Source: Camellia lanceoleosa
Taxonomy: Eukaryota > Streptophyta > Magnoliopsida > Ericales > Theaceae
DNA length: 64,000 bases
Assembly (NCBI GenBank): GCA_025200525.1
Contig: CM045758.1
Location: 60,576,649 to 60,640,648 of the forward strand
Direction: 5' to 3'
In this document: in pieces, positions 1-11,650 of the stretch
Layout of the letters: every line of letters begins with the position of its first letter
Position numbering within the stretch: the first letter of the stretch is position 1
Program-made: the position numbers and the translations under genes
Notes under the pieces: generated by a model
The model's database searches: none
What the model was told of the DNA's origin: nothing
Seen by the model: the letters and a program-made list of their open reading frames with translations, nothing else

Positions 1-350
1 CAATTAGCGACTAAAAAATAGTTAGTTGCTAAAAATCGCCCAATAGGTGACTAAAATACAATTAGTAGCTAAACAGTTACCCAATAGACGACTAAAAAAT
101 GACTTAGTCGCTAAAAAATTACCCAATAGGCGACTTAAAAAAATTTGGTCCCTAAATGTACAATCTTTAAGTACTAAAAATAATTTAGTTGGTATTAATT
201 TACTTTTAGCGACTAAATTTTAGTCACCAATGATAATTAAAAAATTTAAAAATTGGACTTCAAATTTTGGAGGGAAAATTAATTGCCTACTGAAGTATTT
301 ATTGTGAAAAAATGCCTTTATTTATTATTTATTATTGGTGACTAAAAAAG
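1..350. repeat. CACTA subterminal repeats, left side
   Basis: Short degenerate units such as TAGGCGACTAAAAA, TTAGTCGCTAAAAA and TTTTAGTCACCAATG recur every 20-40 bases, in both orientations. They match the units near the right terminus of the element in kind. In CACTA transposons such arrays are transposase binding sites. Confidence 0.65.
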
Positions 351-379
351 TTAGTCGGGAAAGCAAATAAACTAGGTTT

Positions 380-690
380 AAAAAATACCCTACCACACGC
401 TCTAACTCTCTTATACGTCTTTGTCTCTCACTCTATGACTCTCTCTCTTTCTCTTTCTCTCACGCCTCTGCCCTCCTCTAGCTCTCTCTTTCTCTCGTTT
501 TTGTCTCTATCGCCGTCGAGTACAGAAGCATCACCACCATCTCACACGAGCACCACCGTCAATCCACCATTGGAGCATTACCCCAGGTATGTGCTCTCTC
601 TATTTTTCCCTCTCTTTGCCTTTCAGTTTCTCTTCCTCTAATTTCAGCCTCTAAGGTTTTCTTCTTCCATTTGCAGACCTTTACACATAC
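380..690 (+). other. CT-rich exon-like segment with splice-like signals inside the CACTA element
   Basis: A CT-rich stretch resembling a plant 5' untranslated leader (from about 395) runs into a short open frame starting at 435 that is rich in Ser, Leu and Pro. At 585-593 the sequence CCCAG/GTATG looks like a splice donor. At 670-676 a pyrimidine tract followed by TTTGCAG looks like an acceptor. CACTA elements often capture fragments of host genes, so this may be a captured first exon, or the first exon of a degraded element gene. The protein resembles nothing I know. Confidence 0.3.
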
Positions 691-699
691 CCAACCCCA

Positions 700-3095
700 A
701 ATCGATCTACCCATTGCCATTGACGAATGACTGTGATTTTGGTTTTTTTTTTTGGATGATTTGATGATATTGATTCATGATTTATGATAATAATAATAAA
801 AAAAAAAGTTACGAAGATAAAGAAAAGAATTTGTATGCATATGTATATAAAATTTGAATTTGGGCATTGATTTCTATGGGATTGAAGAGGTTTTCCATAG
901 GGAAATTGTTGAGATAGAGTTGAATAATAAATTAAAGTTTAAGAAGAGCAGTCGGCAAAGGAGTTGAAGCTTTACTTGCTGCTCTATTTTGATTTTAGGA
1001 TTGTGGGTTTGATGGCTGCCTTTATTCTTGTTTATCATTTAGATTTTTTTATTTTTTTATTTTTTTTATGCTTCTGTTGTATTTTGATGCTTCTGCTGAA
1101 TTTTGCTACTTCATTTGCTTATTTGTTTGAAAATCTAATCTAAATTTTGGTGCTTCTACTTCTTGTTTATCATTGTTTTGAATTTCAGCATAGAATTAAA
1201 CATAAGTGAAATTAGAGATGATGTGAAACTTATTAAAATAGATGCATATTGGAATTTTTTGGTCTTCATTCTCAATCACTGTGCTTTGTGCTTGATTTGG
1301 AATTTCTTGTTCTTCAATTTGGAGAAGCTTGCTATTACATTCGTTGATGGTTTGAGTTACTTAACTGGATTGTGGAGAACTATAAGGCTACTTGACTTAG
1401 TTACACCTTCTAAATGGGCCTACAAGTAGCAAAATAGTTCTTGGGTTGTATATTTCACTTTATTTGTAACATTGTAAGGAGTTGGAACGAGGTTTGAAGA
1501 ACTCTATATTTGCTGTATGCATAAGATTACTTTTTAGCTCAATATACCTTATCCTTTTTTGTAACCCTGTAAGGGTTGCAGCCAGAAACTTAGCAAATAG
1601 AACCTGGAATAAATTTTGCTACCACCTCTTGAACTTATGGCTGCTTTCATTAAACATGAGGAAGTATATCAAAAAGAGTATGAAAAGCTAGGAAAAGATT
1701 TAATATGGTCTTAAGGCTCTTAATGGATCCCACCACAGTTGCCTTTGTCACTTTTATAATTTCTAGTGACTTTCGTAATTGCCCTTAATCACCATAAACC
1801 AGTTGGCATTCATAGAAGCTTTAACATAGAATGGAAAAATGTTTCAGGGTAATTGATGAAGACAATCCTCCTTCAGTTATTTCTCTCATGTTTTATTTCT
1901 TTATTTATTTTTTTGAATCTCTTGGTTTTCACGTGAGACCTCAAAAATCATGGAATTATAATCCCATGACTTTAGTGGATTTTAGTTTCATGATTTGTCA
2001 AATCATATTACTTCAGAATTCCTTTGAAACGAATAACTTAACCAATTAAATTTTGTACGTATGATTTAAACTAGAATGAAAGAATAATGGGCTTTCATAC
2101 TAAAATGGGCTTTCATATGCAAATGAATCTGAATCTAAACAAATCATATATATATATATATATTTTTTCTTCATGCCTACAATCCAACAGTTTACACTTC
2201 CCTTGTAATTTTCTCTATTCAAATTAACACATTGAATTGTTATATTCTTAGTTGGTGAATTATTTGGTCATGTATGGAAGAGGTAGCCTCGGGCTGACCT
2301 GAAGATTGTCAAGGTAACATTTATGTTTAGTAGTATATATATTTGATATGAAACGTTTTTCTTAGTTTTTAATAGATGATATAATTTCAGAGGCTTATTG
2401 AGGTATTTCAATAATCTTTTTAGTTACACTTCTTTGTTTCTTTTGCAATAGCAACTGGTGTTTCACTGCTAGTTGCTGGCCAACCATATCAGGTATGTCA
2501 TTTGGGTCCTCATTCGGTATTGACCTTAATTGTGTTGGATTTCAATTTGTCTTTATTTTTTTTATCCATATTACTCCTCCATTTGACCCAATGTGCTTGC
2601 GTGACTTGTTCAATGGTCTGTGATTTTAGGCTCAATCCCTATTTTGTGTAACATCTTTAGCTAAAGCTATTACTTTTGTACTCTTGATCTACTACGTAGA
2701 AGATTCATGGAATATATTCACTTTGTGGCCCAAACATTAATAAAATGATTTGATCACGTACATAAATCCTAGCCAATATCATTAGCTTAGCCAACAAACC
2801 ATTATCTCCAAGAAAGCAAGTCAAAGAAAATAACAAGAAAAGAAAATAAAAGTATAAAAAGAAAGCTTAATGACCTAAAAATGCAATTCAGTTTCCTCCC
2901 AACTTGTTTTGAGACTAGGACCTATAAGCATTTATTTAAGTTAATTGACAAAAAATTTAAAATAATCAAACTTAAATAAATGCCCTTTTACCTATAAAGA
3001 GCACATTAAGTTTTAGTTGATGAAAGACTACTTACATAATGTGCTATCATTAAATAAGAAGACAAACCTATGTAGCTTTCTTTATTAAAATTTAT
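700..3095. other. Internal CACTA sequence without recognisable genes
   Basis: AT-rich sequence with only short chance open frames (for example 1163-1429 and 1831-2049), none with a recognisable domain. A TA run is present at about 2148-2162. A few intron-like signals occur, but no exon chain can be supported. It may contain remnants of captured host sequence. Confidence 0.5.
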
Positions 3096-6000
3096 TCAAA
3101 CAAGGGCGTTAAGGAGGCAAAAATACAAAACAGCCCCCGAACCACAGTACGGATATCACAACCAGCTTCCCCATGACAAACAGGACCTGTGACAATCGAT
3201 GGAATGTAATTAGCACGTGTAGGTTGGGAGTTAGAGCCGAAAACACTATAAAGTTAACCGAAAAAGGGCGTTAAGGGGGCAAAAATGCAATCAGCCCCCG
3301 AACCATCGTATGAATGTCATAACAAGCTTTCCCATGGCAATTAGGACCTGTGACAATAGAAGAGATGTAATTAGCACATATAGGTTGGGAGTTAGAGCTG
3401 AAAACGCCATAAACTTAATCGGAAAAGGGCGTTAAGGGGGCAAAAATGCAAAACATCCCACGAACCACCGTATGGATATAACAACTAGCTTCCTCACGAT
3501 AAATAGAACTTGTGACAATAGACAAGATGTAATTATCACGTGTAGGTTGGGAGTTAGAGCCAAAAGCGCCTTAAACTTAACCGAAAAAGGGCGTTAAGGG
3601 GGCAAAAATGCAAAATAGCCCCCAAACCACTATACGGATGTAACAACCAGCTTCCTTATGACAAATAGGACCTATGACAACAGACGGAATGTAATTAGCA
3701 CGTGTAGGTTGGGAGTTAGAGCCGAAAACGCCTTTAACTTAATCGAAAAGGGCGTTAAGGAGGCGAAAATGCAAAACAGCTACCGAGCCACCGTACGAAT
3801 ATCACAACTAGCTTTCTCACGACAAATAGGATCTATAATAATAGATAGAATGTAATTAGCACGTCTAGGTTGGGAGTTAAAGCGGAAAACGCCTTTAACT
3901 TAACTAAAAAAGGATGTTAAGGAGGCGAAAGTGCAAAACAGCTTCTGAACCACTGTACGGATATCACAACCAGCTTCTCCATGAAAAAAAAGACTTCTAA
4001 CAATAGACGGAATGTAATTAGCACGTGTAGATTCGGAGATAGAGTCGAAAACGCCTTAAACTTAACCGAAAAAGGGTATTAAGGGGGTGAAATGCAAAAC
4101 AGCCCCCAAACCACCGTACGGATGTCACAACCAGCTTCCTCACAACAAATAGGGCCTATGCCAATAGAAAGAATGTAATTAGCACGTGTAGGTTTGGAGT
4201 TAGAGCCGAAAATGCCTTTAACTTAACCGAAAAAGGGTGTTAAGGAGGTGAAAATGCAAAACAGTCCCCGGACTACCGTACAGATATCACAACCAGCTTC
4301 CTCAACACAAATAGGATCTGTGACAATAGACAGAATATAATTGGCACGTGTAGATTGGGAGTTAGAGCCGAAAACGCCTTTAACTTAACCAAAAAAGGGC
4401 GTTAAGGAGGTGAAAATACAAAACAGCCCCCGAACCACCATACGAATAACACAACCAGTATCCTCATGAAAAATAGGACCTATGAAAACAAAAAGAATGT
4501 ATTTAGCATGTGTAGGTTGGGAGTTAGAGCATAAAACGCTTTTAACTTAACCGAAAAAGGGCGTTAAGGAGGCGAAAATGCAAAACAACCCCCGAATCAC
4601 CGTACGGATATCACAACCAGCTTTTCCATGGGAAATAAGACCTTTGACAATTGACGGAATGTAATTAGCATGTGTAGGTTCGGAGATAGAGCCGAAAACG
4701 CCTTCAACTTAACCGAAAAAGGGCATTAAGGGGGCAAAAATACAAAACTACCTCCGAACCACCACATGAATGTAACAACCAGCTTCCTCATGAAAAATGG
4801 GACTTGTGACAATAGACAGAATGTAATTAGCACCTGTAGGCTTGGAGTTAGAGCCGAAAATGCCTTTAACTTAACCGAAAAAGGGCGTTAAGGAGGCGAA
4901 AATGCAAAACAGACCTCGAACCACCATACGGATATCATAACCAGCTTTCTCATGACAAGTAGGACCTATGACAATAGACAAAATGTAATTAGCACGTGTA
5001 GGTTCGGAGTTAGAGCCGAAAACGCCTTTAACTTAACCTAAAAAAGGTGTTAAGGAGGCAAAAATGCAAAACAGCCCCTGAACCACCGTACGGATATCAC
5101 AACCAGCTTCTCCATGACAAATAGGACCTGTGACAATAGATGGAATGCAATTAGCACGTGTAGATTGGGAGTTAGAGTCGAAAACGCCTTAAACTTAACC
5201 GAAAAAAGGCATTAAGGGGGTGAAAATGTAAAACAACCCTCGAACCACCGTACGTATGTTACAACCAACTTCCTCATGAAAAATATGACATGTGAGAATA
5301 AACGAAATGTAATTAGCAGATGTAGGTTTGGAGGTAGAGCCAAATGTAGGTTGGGAGTTAGAGTCGAAAACGCTATAAACTTAACCGAAAAAAGGTCGTT
5401 ATGGGGGCGAAAATGCGAATCAGCCCCCGAACCACTGTACGGATGTCACAACCAACTTTCTTACGAAAAATAAGACCTATGACAATAGACGGGATGTAAT
5501 TACCATGTGTAGGTTGGGAGTTAGAGCCGAAAATGCCTTAAATTTAACCGAAAAAGGTCGTTAAGGAGGCAAAAATGCAAAAAAGCCCCTCGAACCACCG
5601 TACGGATGTAACAACCAACTTCCTCGTGACAAATAGGACCTACAAGAATAGAAGAAATTTAATTAGCACGTGTAGATTGGGAGTTAGAGCCGAAAACGCC
5701 TTTAAGTTAACTGAAAAAGGGTGTTAAGGGGGCTAAAATGCAAAACAGCCCCCGAACCACCGTAGGAATGTAACAACCAGCTTCTGCACAAAAAATAGGA
5801 CCTGTGAAAATAGATGGAATGTAATTAGCATGTGTAGTTCGGTGTTAGAGCTGAAAACACCTTTAACTTAATCGAAAAAGGGCGTTAAGGGGGCTAAAAT
5901 GCAAAACAGCCCCTGAACCACTGTACAGATGTAAGAACCAGCTTCCTTACAACAAATAGGACCAATGACAATAGACATAATGTAATTAGCATATGTAGGT

Positions 6001-6265
6001 TCGGAGTTAGGGCTAAAAACGCCTTTAACTTAACCAAAAAAGGGTGTTAAGGAGGCGAAAATGCAAAATAGCCCCCAAACCACCATACAGATGTCACAAC
6101 TAGCTTCCTCATGACAAATAAGACCTGTAACAACAGGCGACAATAGACGGAATGTAATTAGCACGTGTAGGTTGAGAGTTAGAGCCGAAAATGCCTTAAA
6201 CTCAAACGAAAAAGGGCTTTAAGAGGGCAAAAATGTGAATTGGCCCCCGAACCACCGTACGGATG
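3096..6265. repeat. Tandem array of about twenty ~161-bp repeats
   Basis: A unit of about 160-165 bp recurs head to tail. The landmark AAAGGGCGTTAAGG (with variants) appears near 3102, 3268, 3427, 3587, 3751, 3912, 4073, 4233, 4397, 4559, 4720, 4884, 5045, 5206, 5394, 5555, 5719, 5880, 6041 and 6212. Other landmarks are CCGAACCACCGTACGGAT and TTAGCACGTGTAGGTTG. One unit (5206-5394) is longer because of a short internal duplication near 5320-5360. Units differ by scattered substitutions, so the array is not very recent. Most units carry the palindrome CACGTG. It has no convincing coding frame. Confidence 0.9.
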
Positions 6266-6299
6266 TGACAACCAACTTTTGTCAGATAACTTTTTCAAT

Positions 6300-7430
6300 C
6301 CAACTGATAGTTATTGGCGTGGCATATAGATCACCTTTTGTCGTGGTATAAATTATGATGGTAATTTGTACCACGCCAAATGAACATTTCACATGGCATT
6401 AAATATATATATATTGTATATGAACAGTTGGATTTTTGTATGCTTTTCTATTTTGTGTGGATGTATAATTTTAGTTTGGATAATAGTTGGTTTGTATGGA
6501 ATTTGTACATTTACAGTTCTTCATTTTTGGATGGATGGAAATAATTTGGATTGTGAAATGATTGATAAAATATGTATTGTTTTGTTTATATACATACTAC
6601 AGGTTGTAAAGAAATTATAATTTTGTGATAAAACATAAGACCATTTTTTTTGGCAACTCAACAATTCGTACTCAAAACGGAAGTACATATTTCAGTGACT
6701 AAAATGTTATCAACCCTGCCAAACAGTGAACGTCAAATGATGTTTTGGCGATGGAAGAAAATAGAAGCTACTCTAGCCTTGCTGGAGGAAAAGTAATGAG
6801 ACAGAAAATTGTTAAAATAATATCAAATTACGAATGTTAGGATATAGTTCTATTATAGTTACAAGGGGTGTGACATTATGCTCAAATGCTATATATGGAA
6901 CTAATTGGTGTATTTTTTTATTTTTTGTAAATGGCTTTTGGCATGGAGTTGTGGATATTCCATTTTTTGTGAATGAATGACAATTTACACTTTTGTAAAC
7001 TCCTGTATTTTTGTCGTCCTCTACTTTTTGTGTAGGTTTGTATTAATTGTACATAATACTTTTGGCGGGGTATATAATATTTTTGCATTCGAACAGATAA
7101 TTAATGTCGTGATCCATTGATTATCTTTTGTCATGGTACATATTACCATGGTATTTTGTACCATGCTAAATGGTCATTTGGCATAGTAGTAAATATTTTT
7201 GTATACGGAGGATGAAATTTCCCTATGATCATTTATGTTATGTATGGAATTATTATTTTAAATTGGAATTAATGTATTTGATTTGTATGGAATTATTGAC
7301 ATTTGAAGGTATTAATTTTTAGATGGTCGGAAGTCAAATGGATGTAGATTGTTGAATGGGTGATAATATATGTATAAACCAGTTTGTGTATACCGTACAG
7401 GTTGCATGGAATATACACAGGTTGTGGGTG
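6300..7430. repeat. Diverged internal duplication (about 6310-6620 and 7060-7420)
   Basis: Two blocks of about 320 bp share order and wording. Each has an inverted repeat around GTGGTA/TACCAC (first copy) or CATGGTAC/GTACCATG (second copy). Each continues through TTGTATGGAATT, then ATTTTT(A/G)GATG, and ends in ACAGGTTG. They are clearly related but diverged. No protein signal is visible. Confidence 0.6.
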
Positions 7431-7439
7431 TAGACAAAT

Positions 7440-8090
7440 TAAAAAAAAACAAAAAAAACATAAAATGATGTTTTGGCCACTAAAAAATTGGTAGCCAAAA
7501 ATAAAGTCAATAGTTTTGCCAACTAAATAGTTACTAGCTAAAAAAAAGAATTAAATGAAAACAAATCTTTTGGCGACTAAATATTTAGTAGCCATAACAA
7601 ATAAGACTTTAGGTGACTAATGATTTAATAGTAAAAAAAAAGTAAAAACACTTTTGGCAACCAAACTATTAGTAGCCAAAATAGAAAATATTGGACCTTA
7701 GGCGACAAAAGTGTTAGCAGCTAAGCAATTTAAGCTTTTTGGCCACAAAAATATTAGTCGTTGAAAAGTGCTTTAGGCGACTAAAATATTAGTAGCCAAA
7801 CAGAAAATGTTAGACCTTAGGCGACTAAAGTTTTAGTAGCTAAACAGTTTAAGTTTTGGTGACCAAAAATATTAGTCGTTGAAAATGTCATGTTAAATTT
7901 AGTTGAAGCACTTTTGGCGACTAAATTATTAGTCGCCAATTGTGTGCTTTTAGCGACTAAAATTTTTTTAGTTGCCAATTACTTTCCTTGACTATCTTTC
8001 AACGACAAAGGTGACGACCAAAAATATTAGTCGGCAAAAGGTTTTGGCGACCAAAATTGGTCCTTTAGGGACTAAAAAGTTAGTCGCCAA
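7440..8090. repeat. CACTA subterminal repeats, right side
   Basis: About fifteen degenerate copies of TTTTGGCGACTAAAATATTAGTAGCCAA-like units in alternating orientation lead up to the terminal repeat. Their density rises toward the terminus, as usual for CACTA transposase binding regions. No open frame is supported here. Confidence 0.75.
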
Positions 8091-8092
8091 AT

Positions 8093-8110
8093 CTTTCTTT
8101 TGTTGTAGTG
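8093..8110 (-). repeat. CACTA terminal inverted repeat (right end)
   Basis: On the minus strand this reads CACTACAACAAAAGAAAG, starting with the diagnostic CACTA. It marks the outer boundary of the element. The partner repeat lies outside the window. Confidence 0.8.
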
Positions 8111-8594
8111 AGTGAAAAAAAAAAGAACAGAGAGAGAGAGCAGAACAAAAAAGAAAACCCACATTATAGCAAAGGGATTTGCAAGTCTTCATGGATAATC
8201 AACATAATATATACATACAAACAATTTATAGTGACAGAATTAACTAACCTGTTGAGAGTGAGAGAGATTACGTTTGTGAAAAAAGTATATTTATGTTTAT
8301 GGCTTTAAGATATACGGAGAGAAACCACAATTAATGAGAGAAACACACTCAACCAAAGCACAAGACTTGTCCAATGTGTGAAGTCCAAAATCAAGGCTGC
8401 CGTGAACAATAAATTAGAAAGTTGTAATTTAATTTTTTTAATTAGAAAGTTTACAAAATCGTATGTGTTTTCCTCCCAAATAATTGTTATTTCCCTATTT
8501 AATTGTAGGGAATGAAATATTTTAGGTAATGATTTAAAAAGATAGCCCAATGGATTGGTAATTCATTATTTAAAATTAGAAAATGAGTAAAATC

Positions 8595-8632
<38 letters not shown>

Positions 8633-8742
8633 TTGGGAGTATGATTTATTAATTATTTTTTAAAATTGAAAATTCAAGAAATTTAGATTGACCATGTGGA
8701 GCTCTGATAGGCTTTCTCATTAGAAATTCCATTTTTGTTAAT
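8111..8742. other. AT-rich spacer with AT/GT dinucleotide repeat
   Basis: No gene is supported. A microsatellite of alternating AT changing to GT occupies about 8595-8632. Confidence 0.6.
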
Positions 8743-10523
8743 AGCTATCTATCTATCTATCTATTTATAGTCTTAAGGGTTTTTAATCTTAAGGGCTCTA
8801 AGAGCTCCAATGTCTCAAACTAAAATTTCTAATTTTTTAATTTTAAATAATAAAAAAACTTCTATTGGTTAGCTCTCATTTAAAAAAAAAAAAAAAAAGG
8901 AAATAAATAATATCCTTGATTTATGACTTTCAAATGAATAGTAGGTTAATCGATTTCAAAATTTAAATTTCAGGGCCACTAAATATGGAAACTAATCTAT
9001 TAATTTAAAATTAAAATTGGCACAATATAAATTCAAAAATAATGATCTATCCCGTGATTTATAAGTTTTAAATACAAATTTAAATTTTTTATAATTAACT
9101 CATAACTTTTTGTATTAAGCAGTAATAAAAGTGACATTGAGATTAACTTTATAGCTATATATTTTACAAGAGAATACTTTTAAATAGAGATGTTATGAGA
9201 GTTTCAAAATCTCATACAAAATTATTTTTAAAATTAAAACCTCTATTGTCTAGCTTATTTAAGCATCAAATTCATAATTACCACAATACAAATTTAAATT
9301 TGTCATGATTTATTCCATAATTTAAAATTTTTATTTAAATTACCATGATTTATTCCAAAATTGAAGGATTTCAAAAAGGAAAGCTCTCTATCTCAATGCA
9401 AGATTACCACAATATATATACTTACAATTGTCAAGACTTATCTCATACTTTCAGGTTTTCAAAAAACAATTCCATAGCTTTCTGAATTTAAAAGTAAGAA
9501 CATTTTCTTTTTGAATGAAAATTAACTTAATTTAATGGCTTTTTATTTTGATTATAGTAATACTTTGTGAATGTAGGTCTATATCACAATGGAGATCATG
9601 GTGATGGTGATGATGAGTTGCGAGAATTTGTTGTCATACGAATAAGAATACATAGTTAAAGTATGAAATGAGATAACATGTTAACTTTATATATATTTAA
9701 AGTGACTTATATTTTCAGCAAAAAAAAGTTATTAATTGACCCATAGCAAAGTTATATATACTGTATTTTTTATTTATAATTGTCAATTGTGAAAAATATC
9801 AAACTTCGTCATATTTGTATTAATGATAGATAAATGGATATTTATGGCGAAAGATCAAAAACATGCCATTTTTTCTTACTTTCTTTGTGTTTTTGGGAAA
9901 GAAATAAAAAAGAAAATATTTGAATTTAAGCTGGAGAAAGGATTATACATAAATATTTTCTTTATTTTTATTTTATTATTTAAAAGTAATATTTTATAAA
10001 TAGACGGGATGTATCAAAATCCTCTCCGAAGCTCATTCCAATAAAATAATACAAAAAAAGGAAAAATTGTACCAAACACAATACAATAATAAAAAAGTTA
10101 GAAATGTACCAGATAAACTGTTTTTTATATCTTAAGTATGTTATATGCCTAGTTTTAGTCAATAAACGAAATTTTTAGCTAACTTCCAATGGAAATTGTA
10201 TAGTTCCATCATCCAATTATTTTGTAACTAATAGTAGCTAATTGTAAAGAATTACTTATTAATTAATTTTTATTCAATCAAACAAAACATGTCTAAATAT
10301 TCTTAATTTAATTTTTATAATAAAAAATAATTTTAAATTATTTATATTTCAAATAACTTAAGTTACAAAATAATTAAATGTAAGATGCACAATAATTGTT
10401 GAGTCGTTTATACTATAAATGTTAAATGAAGTAAAATGAACTAATTAAATTAAAAAATTGATGTGCTAATTATTTTGACATTTTATTTATAAACTTCCGT
10501 GCATGGCATGGGTATTAGGCTAG
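8743..10523 (+). mobile_element. Non-autonomous Helitron-like element (candidate)
   Basis: The proposed 3' end has the two hallmarks of a Helitron: a short GC-rich hairpin (CCGTGCATGGCATGGG at 10497-10512), then, after a few bases, CTAG at 10520-10523 followed by T. The 5' end is less certain. I place it in the TCTATCTATC stretch near 8743, because the sequence just inside it (TCTAAGAGCTCCAATGTCTC, about 8799) resembles a second presumed 5' end just downstream of 10523. The interior is AT-rich with no helicase, so the element would depend on an autonomous relative. Confidence 0.45.
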
Positions 10524-10524
<1 letters not shown>

Positions 10525-10554
<30 letters not shown>

Positions 10555-10915
10555 ATCTATCTATGTATTATATAAGGAAAATGAGTTTCTAATGAGAAGT
10601 CTCCTAAGAGTTCCAAACTCTCATTCTAAAATTATTGATTTTTCAATTTATAAAATAGAATAAAAAAAATTATTGGCTAATTTATTTATTTAATTATTTT
10701 GGAAATAATAGTTATCCTTTAATTTATAGATTTCAAATGGAAAGATAACAAAACTATTTCATAATATAATATCTCTATCCTAATCTCTGTTATCGATTTC
10801 CAAAAAAATATTAAAACTTGTCTTCCTTTTCTTTCTCTAAAAAAATCAGATAATGTTTTTCATGAGAGTTGTGGGTATCTATCTATATGTTATATATTAT
10901 ATTATAACATAACAA
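10525..10915 (+). mobile_element. Second Helitron-like 5' end, truncated
   Basis: Directly after the first Helitron 3' end comes a TATC-repeat run (10525-10565) and then TCTCCTAAGAGTTCCAAACT (10601-10620) and a TTCTAAAATTATTGATTTTT stretch. This parallels the start of the upstream element (8799-8850). It looks like a second, related 5' end, possibly of a tandem or truncated copy. No matching 3' hairpin was found downstream. Confidence 0.3.
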
Positions 10916-11416
10916 AAAAAAAAATTAAAAATCAGATATACAAACAAATAAAATTAATAAATATAATTTTTATTTATTCAGTTAAAATCTTTATTATGCC
11001 TCTCATTATCCAATTTTAAATTTTAAAATTTTTTAAAATCTATCTAAACAAATCTAATTTGAAAATATCTCACGCCATCATACTTTAAATCAATAAAACT
11101 CACATGTCTATCACATATCTAATTCATATCATAACTTATCGAAATAATAATAATTAAAAACAAATAGAAACTATGGATAAATTAAATTTAAAAAAATAGA
11201 AACCCACAAGTCCATCTTACATAAATTGAAAAAAAATATATATAAAGACCACATAAAAGTAAAGAAGATAAGAATTGAGATATTGATCTCAAAAAGATAT
11301 GACAATATATAAATTTGAATTATGATTTACTAATATAATTATCTATTTTTTTTATTTATGTACATCTATCAAAATTTTAAGTCACTTAATGAAACAAATT
11401 AATCAATTTTCAAGTC
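10916..11416. other. AT-rich spacer, nothing recognised
   Basis: Very AT-rich sequence with A- and T-runs. No open frame of note and no repeat termini were seen. Confidence 0.6.
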
Positions 11417-11419
11417 TTA

Positions 11420-11647
11420 GGCCTCGTTTGGGAACATGCTAATTTAGTAATTTTTTGGCTATTTGGCTAAAATATAAGTTAAAAAAACTAGTATGTTTAT
11501 GATGACTTTTTAACTTTTTACAAAAAGATATGCAAAAAGTAGAGAGAAAAGAGAATATTTGACTTTTTGGTATGGGTTATTGGCTTTTTGGTTTTTTTAG
11601 TGACTTTTTGACTTTTTGGCTAAAAAAGTCACTTGCCAAATGAGGCT
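11420..11647. mobile_element. Tourist-like MITE (PIF/Harbinger-type), 228 bp
   Basis: The left end GGCCTCGTTTGGGAA pairs with the right end TTGCCAAATGAGGCT as an imperfect 15-bp terminal inverted repeat. The element is flanked on both sides by TTA (11417-11419 and 11648-11650), the 3-bp target duplication typical of PIF/Harbinger elements. Its interior is AT-rich and non-coding. Such MITEs are moved by a transposase encoded elsewhere. Confidence 0.75.
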
Positions 11648-11650
11648 TTA

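Larger units (their letters stand above)
1..8110. mobile_element. CACTA (En/Spm-type) DNA transposon, right part; left end outside window
   Basis: The right terminus at 8093-8110 reads, on the minus strand, CACTACAACAAAAGAAAG, the classic form of a CACTA terminal inverted repeat. Next to it lie dense subterminal repeats of the GGCGACTAAA / TTAGTCGCC type (7440-8090). Similar repeats fill 1-350, so the left terminus is probably just outside the window. CACTA elements are cut-and-paste DNA transposons whose transposase binds such subterminal repeats. I see no transposase-like coding sequence, so this copy looks non-autonomous and relies on a helper. A 3-bp target duplication is expected; the bases after the terminus are AGT, but the other side cannot be checked. 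Confidence 0.8.

Noticed and set aside
1163..2049. Small open frames in the CACTA interior, considered as a captured gene
   Set aside because: No recognisable motif, no exon chain, and AT-rich hydrophobic composition.
3096..6265. CRISPR-like array
   Set aside because: The units are contiguous ~161-bp tandem repeats with no unique spacers, in a plant transposon.
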